From the NCBI GenBank assembly GCA_002841945.1, contig PHBI01000016.1, positions 1-54,648 of the forward strand: a DNA stretch of 54,648 nucleotides, read 5' to 3'. Position numbers and translations under genes: made by a program. Below are positions 52,043 through 54,648 of the stretch, in pieces; the first letter of the stretch is position 1, and every line of letters starts with the position of its first letter. Under the pieces are notes generated by a model. The model was given only the letters and a program-made list of their open reading frames with translations. It searched no databases and was not told where the DNA came from. Source of the stretch: Deltaproteobacteria bacterium HGW-Deltaproteobacteria-14. Its GTDB lineage: Bacteria > Myxococcota_A > UBA9042 > PHBI01.

Positions 52043-54648
52043 TCAGGGGGCGTTGAGCGCGCCCGGTGAACCGTCGAGGCCCGTCACCCAGTCCGCGGCG
52101 TTGTCGTCGCTGTCGAGGCCGTCGGCGCGGCGCCAGGCGACGTCGCCGTCGTCCTGCGACGTCCCGGGGGTGCCCTCCTTGAGGGGCAGCCCGAGGGCCT
52201 CGTCCACCATCGCCGAGAGCGCCCCGAAGCCGTAGACGTCGCCGAGCTCGCCGCCGCGGACGAGCTGCACGGCGCCGTCGGAGACGCGGGGCAGGGGCAG
52301 GCCGGCGCCGTCGCGGACGAGCAGCGCGCCCCCGATCGGCATGCGGCCGGTGAGGGGCAGGATGGCGAGGACGTCGCCGTCGGCGGCGACGAGGTGCAGC
52401 GCCTGGCCGTCGACGGCGCCGCCGATCGGCAGGTACAGCTCGATCCAGCGGTCGCCGTCGGGGCCGCCGAGGCGCACCTCGTTGAGCACGGCGCGGCCGC
52501 ACGCGACCGGCGCGAGGTCGTCGGGGGCGTCCGCGGCGACGCACCAGCCACCGCCGTCGTCATTGGCGCCGGCGTCGGCCGCCGTCGCCAAGCGCGCTGC
52601 GCCGAAGGCGATCGGGCGGCCTGGCAGCAGCGGGAACGCGTCGGCGCCGACCTCTCCAGGCTCGGTCGCGAGGGTGAGCAGCGCGACGGCGTCGACCTCG
52701 GCCGCGTCGGCGTCGAGGAGGGCGACGCGGTCCCCGTCCGCCGCGAAGGCGAAGGCGTCGTCGGGGGCGCCGTAGACCAGGGCGAACGCGCCCGCACCCT
52801 CGGGGGGCGGGGTGGCCGTCGCCTTGACGGCGGCGATCGACGCCCGGGCGGGCAGGATCGGCGCCGGGGCGCCGGAGGGCTGGGCGAGCAGCGCCGTCTC
52901 CTCGTCGCCGTTGGCGAGCGCCCAGCCGGCCAGGTCGAGCGCCGCGTCCGTGGCGTTGGTCAGCACCACCCACTGGCCATAGCCCGGCTCCGCGTCGGCC
53001 GCGACGACGGGCGCCAGCATGACGCGGGTGACGAGCACCAGCGGCGTGATCGCGGCGCAGCCGAGCTGGGGGTCGCAGGCCTCTCCGAGCGAGCAGGCGC
53101 CGTGGTCGGGGGTGTGCAGGACGCCGCTCGTCGGGCCGCAGCTGTCGACGGTGCACGCGAGGCCGTCGTCGACCTCGACCGCCGTGCCGCCGGCGCAGCC
53201 GCCGCCGCCGTCGCACGTCTCCCCGGCGGTGCAGGCGTCGCCGTCCTCGCAGGCGCCGATGAAGGGCTCGTTGTGGCACCCCTCCTCGAGATCGCAGAAG
53301 TCCGCGGTGCACGGATCGCCGTCGTCACAGTCGTCGGGCACGCCTGCGCAGATCCCCGCCTGGGTGCAGGTGTCGTCGACCGTGCAGCGCTCGCCGTCGT
53401 CGCAGGGCGCGAAGCTCGGGGAGTGGACGCAGCCGTCGTCGGGGTCGCAGCGATCATCGGTGCACGGGTTGTCGTCGTCGCAGGAGACGCCGCCCGGCAG
53501 GAACTGGCAGCCGAGCAGCGGGTCGCAGCTGTCGAAGGTGCAGGCGTCGCCGTCGTCGCAGGCCCGCTGCGTGCCCCGGCACTGGCCGATCACGCACTTG
53601 TCGTCGGTGGTGCAGAGGTTGCTGTCGTCGCAGAGCCCGACCGTGATCTGGTACTTGCAGCCGGTGGCAGCGAGGCAGCTGTCGAAGGTGCACGGGTTGC
53701 CGTCGTCGCAGTCCTTGGTCGTGAGGGCGACGCAGGTCCCGGTGGCGTCGCAGACGTCGCCCTCCGTGCACTTGTCGAGGTCGGTGCAGGGCTCGCCGAC
53801 GTGCAGCGCGACGAGCGCGCACCCGCTCACCGGGTCGCAGGTCCAGTCGACGCAGCCCGGGCTCCCGCCGCACTTGATCGGCCCGCCGGACACGCAGTTG
53901 CCGTTGACGCAGCGGTCGCCGTCGGTGCAGGCGTTGGCGTCGTCGCAGGTCGCGCCGTTGTCGTTGGCGTGGGCGCAGCTCACGCCGTTCGCGGCGCAGG
54001 TGTCGGTGGTGCAGCCGTTGCCGTCGTCACAGCCGTCGCCGAGGCCGGAGACGCAGACGCCGTCGGCGCAGAAGTCGCCGGCGGTGCAGTCGCTGCCGTC
54101 GCTGCAGGTCAGCGAGTCGTCCGGCGCGTTCACGCAGGTCCCGTCGGTCTCGCACGCGTCGTTGGTGCACGGGTTGTGGTCATCGCAGGCCGGCCCGCCG
54201 GAGAGGCAGGCGCCCCCGCTGCAGCGGTCGCCGCTGGTGCACGGATCGAGGTCGTCGCACGCCGCGAAGTTGTTCTTGAAGCGGCAGCCGACGGCGGGGT
54301 CGCAGGTGTCGTCGGTGCACGGGTTGGTGTCGGCGCAGGTGACCGCGACGGTCGGCACGCACGCGCCCGCAGCGCAGCGCTCGCCGGTGGTGCAGAGGTT
54401 GCCGTCCTCGCAGGCGTCGCCCTCGCCGGCGGGGGCGGCGACGCAGGCCCCGCCGTCGTCGCAGCGCGGCGTGGCGCAGGGGCCGAAGTCGCGGTCGGCG
54501 CAGTCCTCGTCGCGCAGACACGGCGTCGGGCCGGTGTCGGCGGGCGCCGTGTCGGCGGGCTCGGTGTCGGCGGGCTCGGTGTCGGCGGGCGTCGTGTCGG
54601 CGGGCTCGGTGTCGGCGGGCTCGGTGTCGGCGGGCTCGGTGTCGGCGG
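52043..54648 (-). CDS. Cysteine-repeat surface protein with ADTEP stalk (N-terminus outside window)
   Basis: The frame runs off the window, so the start is missing; 868 residues are visible. From the edge inward there are eight ADT(E/A/T/G)P pentapeptides (54527-54646), probably a stalk behind a signal or lipobox. Next come about fourteen repeats of the form CDDGNPCTxDxCDPxxGC, Asp- and Cys-rich units like the dickkopf-type repeats frequent in Myxococcota surface proteins, likely disulfide-locked and perhaps calcium-binding. The C-terminal 330 residues contain two lamin-tail-like beta domains (YGQWVVLTNATDAALDLAGW, AVLNEVRLGGPDGDRWIELY). A large secreted or surface adhesin is the best guess. 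It follows the transposase remnant, whose start is 26 bp away. Confidence 0.88.
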   Translation of the reverse strand, partial: ADTEPADTEPADTEPADTTPADTEPADTEPADTAPADTGPTPCLRDEDCADRDFGPCATPRCDDGGACVAAPAGEGDACEDGNLCTTGERCAAGACVPTVAVTCADTNPCTDDTCDPAVGCRFKNNFAACDDLDPCTSGDRCSGGACLSGGPACDDHNPCTNDACETDGTCVNAPDDSLTCSDGSDCTAGDFCADGVCVSGLGDGCDDGNGCTTDTCAANGVSCAHANDNGATCDDANACTDGDRCVNGNCVSGGPIKCGGSPGCVDWTCDPVSGCALVALHVGEPCTDLDKCTEGDVCDATGTCVALTTKDCDDGNPCTFDSCLAATGCKYQITVGLCDDSNLCTTDDKCVIGQCRGTQRACDDGDACTFDSCDPLLGCQFLPGGVSCDDDNPCTDDRCDPDDGCVHSPSFAPCDDGERCTVDDTCTQAGICAGVPDDCDDGDPCTADFCDLEEGCHNEPFIGACEDGDACTAGETCDGGGGCAGGTAVEVDDGLACTVDSCGPTSGVLHTPDHGACSLGEACDPQLGCAAITPLVLVTRVMLAPVVAADAEPGYGQWVVLTNATDAALDLAGWALANGDEETALLAQPSGAPAPILPARASIAAVKATATPPPEGAGAFALVYGAPDDAFAFAADGDRVALLDADAAEVDAVALLTLATEPGEVGADAFPLLPGRPIAFGAARLATAADAGANDDGGGWCVAADAPDDLAPVACGRAVLNEVRLGGPDGDRWIELYLPIGGAVDGQALHLVAADGDVLAILPLTGRMPIGGALLVRDGAGLPLPRVSDGAVQLVRGGELGDVYGFGALSAMVDEALGLPLKEGTPGTSQDDGDVAWRRADGLDSDDNAADWVTGLDGSPGALNAP
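54527..54646. repeat. 15-bp tandem repeat coding ADTEP
   Basis: Eight in-frame 15-bp units are present; the frequent one reads GGGCTCGGTGTCGGC on the plus strand. Five code ADTEP; the others code ADTTP, ADTAP and ADTGP. The array continues to the window edge, so the full copy number is unknown. Such arrays change length by slippage. Confidence 0.9.

Overview
The window is very GC-rich, densely coded bacterial DNA that looks like a free-living Gram-negative of the Myxococcota (deltaproteobacterial) type. This is inferred from content, not from a marker search: an ankyrin-TPR-CHAT giant protein, FHA-domain regulators, many lipoproteins, a protein of dickkopf-like cysteine repeats with an acidic ADTEP-repeat stalk, outer-membrane barrels, an MCE-barrel lipid-transfer protein, and RF2 with the classical programmed +1 frameshift. 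I saw no rRNA, tRNA, CRISPR array, prophage or secondary-metabolite cluster.

Layout. 1-10.7 kb: 3' part of the ankyrin-TPR-CHAT gene, an S41 protease divergent from a lipoprotein, then a long-chain acyl-CoA ligase coupled to a SirB1-type protein and a small membrane protein. 10.7-16 kb: aromatic amino-acid genes (tyrA and an AroH-type chorismate mutase fused to prephenate dehydratase), a LON-N protein coupled to a BtpA/SgcQ protein, and an outer-membrane barrel. 16-16.8 kb: about 800 bp of repeats. 16.8-21.2 kb: a secreted beta-propeller-like protein and a TMTC-like membrane TPR protein, with less extreme codon use than the rest. 21.4-29.6 kb: a predicted leaderless unknown gene, aroA with a lipoprotein behind it, a radical SAM/B12 protein, a leucyl aminopeptidase, a 58-residue basic protein with a strong promoter, a lipoprotein and prfB. 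29.6-33.4 kb: a minus-strand lipid operon (PlsB-like acyltransferase, gpsA, APP1-like phosphatase) whose genes overlap by one base. 33.6-37.3 kb: flavoprotein desaturase, TolC-family protein, MlaC-like protein. 37.6-42.9 kb: two FHA genes and thiS-thiG-thiE. 43-48 kb: mlaE, an mlaD-barrel fusion, miaB, a bifunctional-nuclease-domain protein and a VanZ-like protein. 48.4-54.6 kb: a divergent EF-G paralogue, a cysteine-containing unknown, a transposase remnant and the 3' part of the cysteine-repeat surface protein.

The most unusual signal is non-coding. Two unrelated families of palindromic elements fill every convergent gene junction longer than 200 bp (4.6, 7.3, 37.5 and 48.2 kb) plus the 16 kb gap. 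Several ends coincide with stop codons: the same 12-bp end supplies the TGA of two unrelated genes, and the other family's end supplies a TAG. One family has arms that differ between copies but still pair and a tip found in both orientations; the other shows a compensatory base-pair change. Other points of note are the AroH-prephenate dehydratase fusion, an FHA-linked CpaF-type ATPase with several altered catalytic motifs, the MCE-barrel protein without MlaF, and a set of SD-less genes whose promoters predict leaderless mRNAs.
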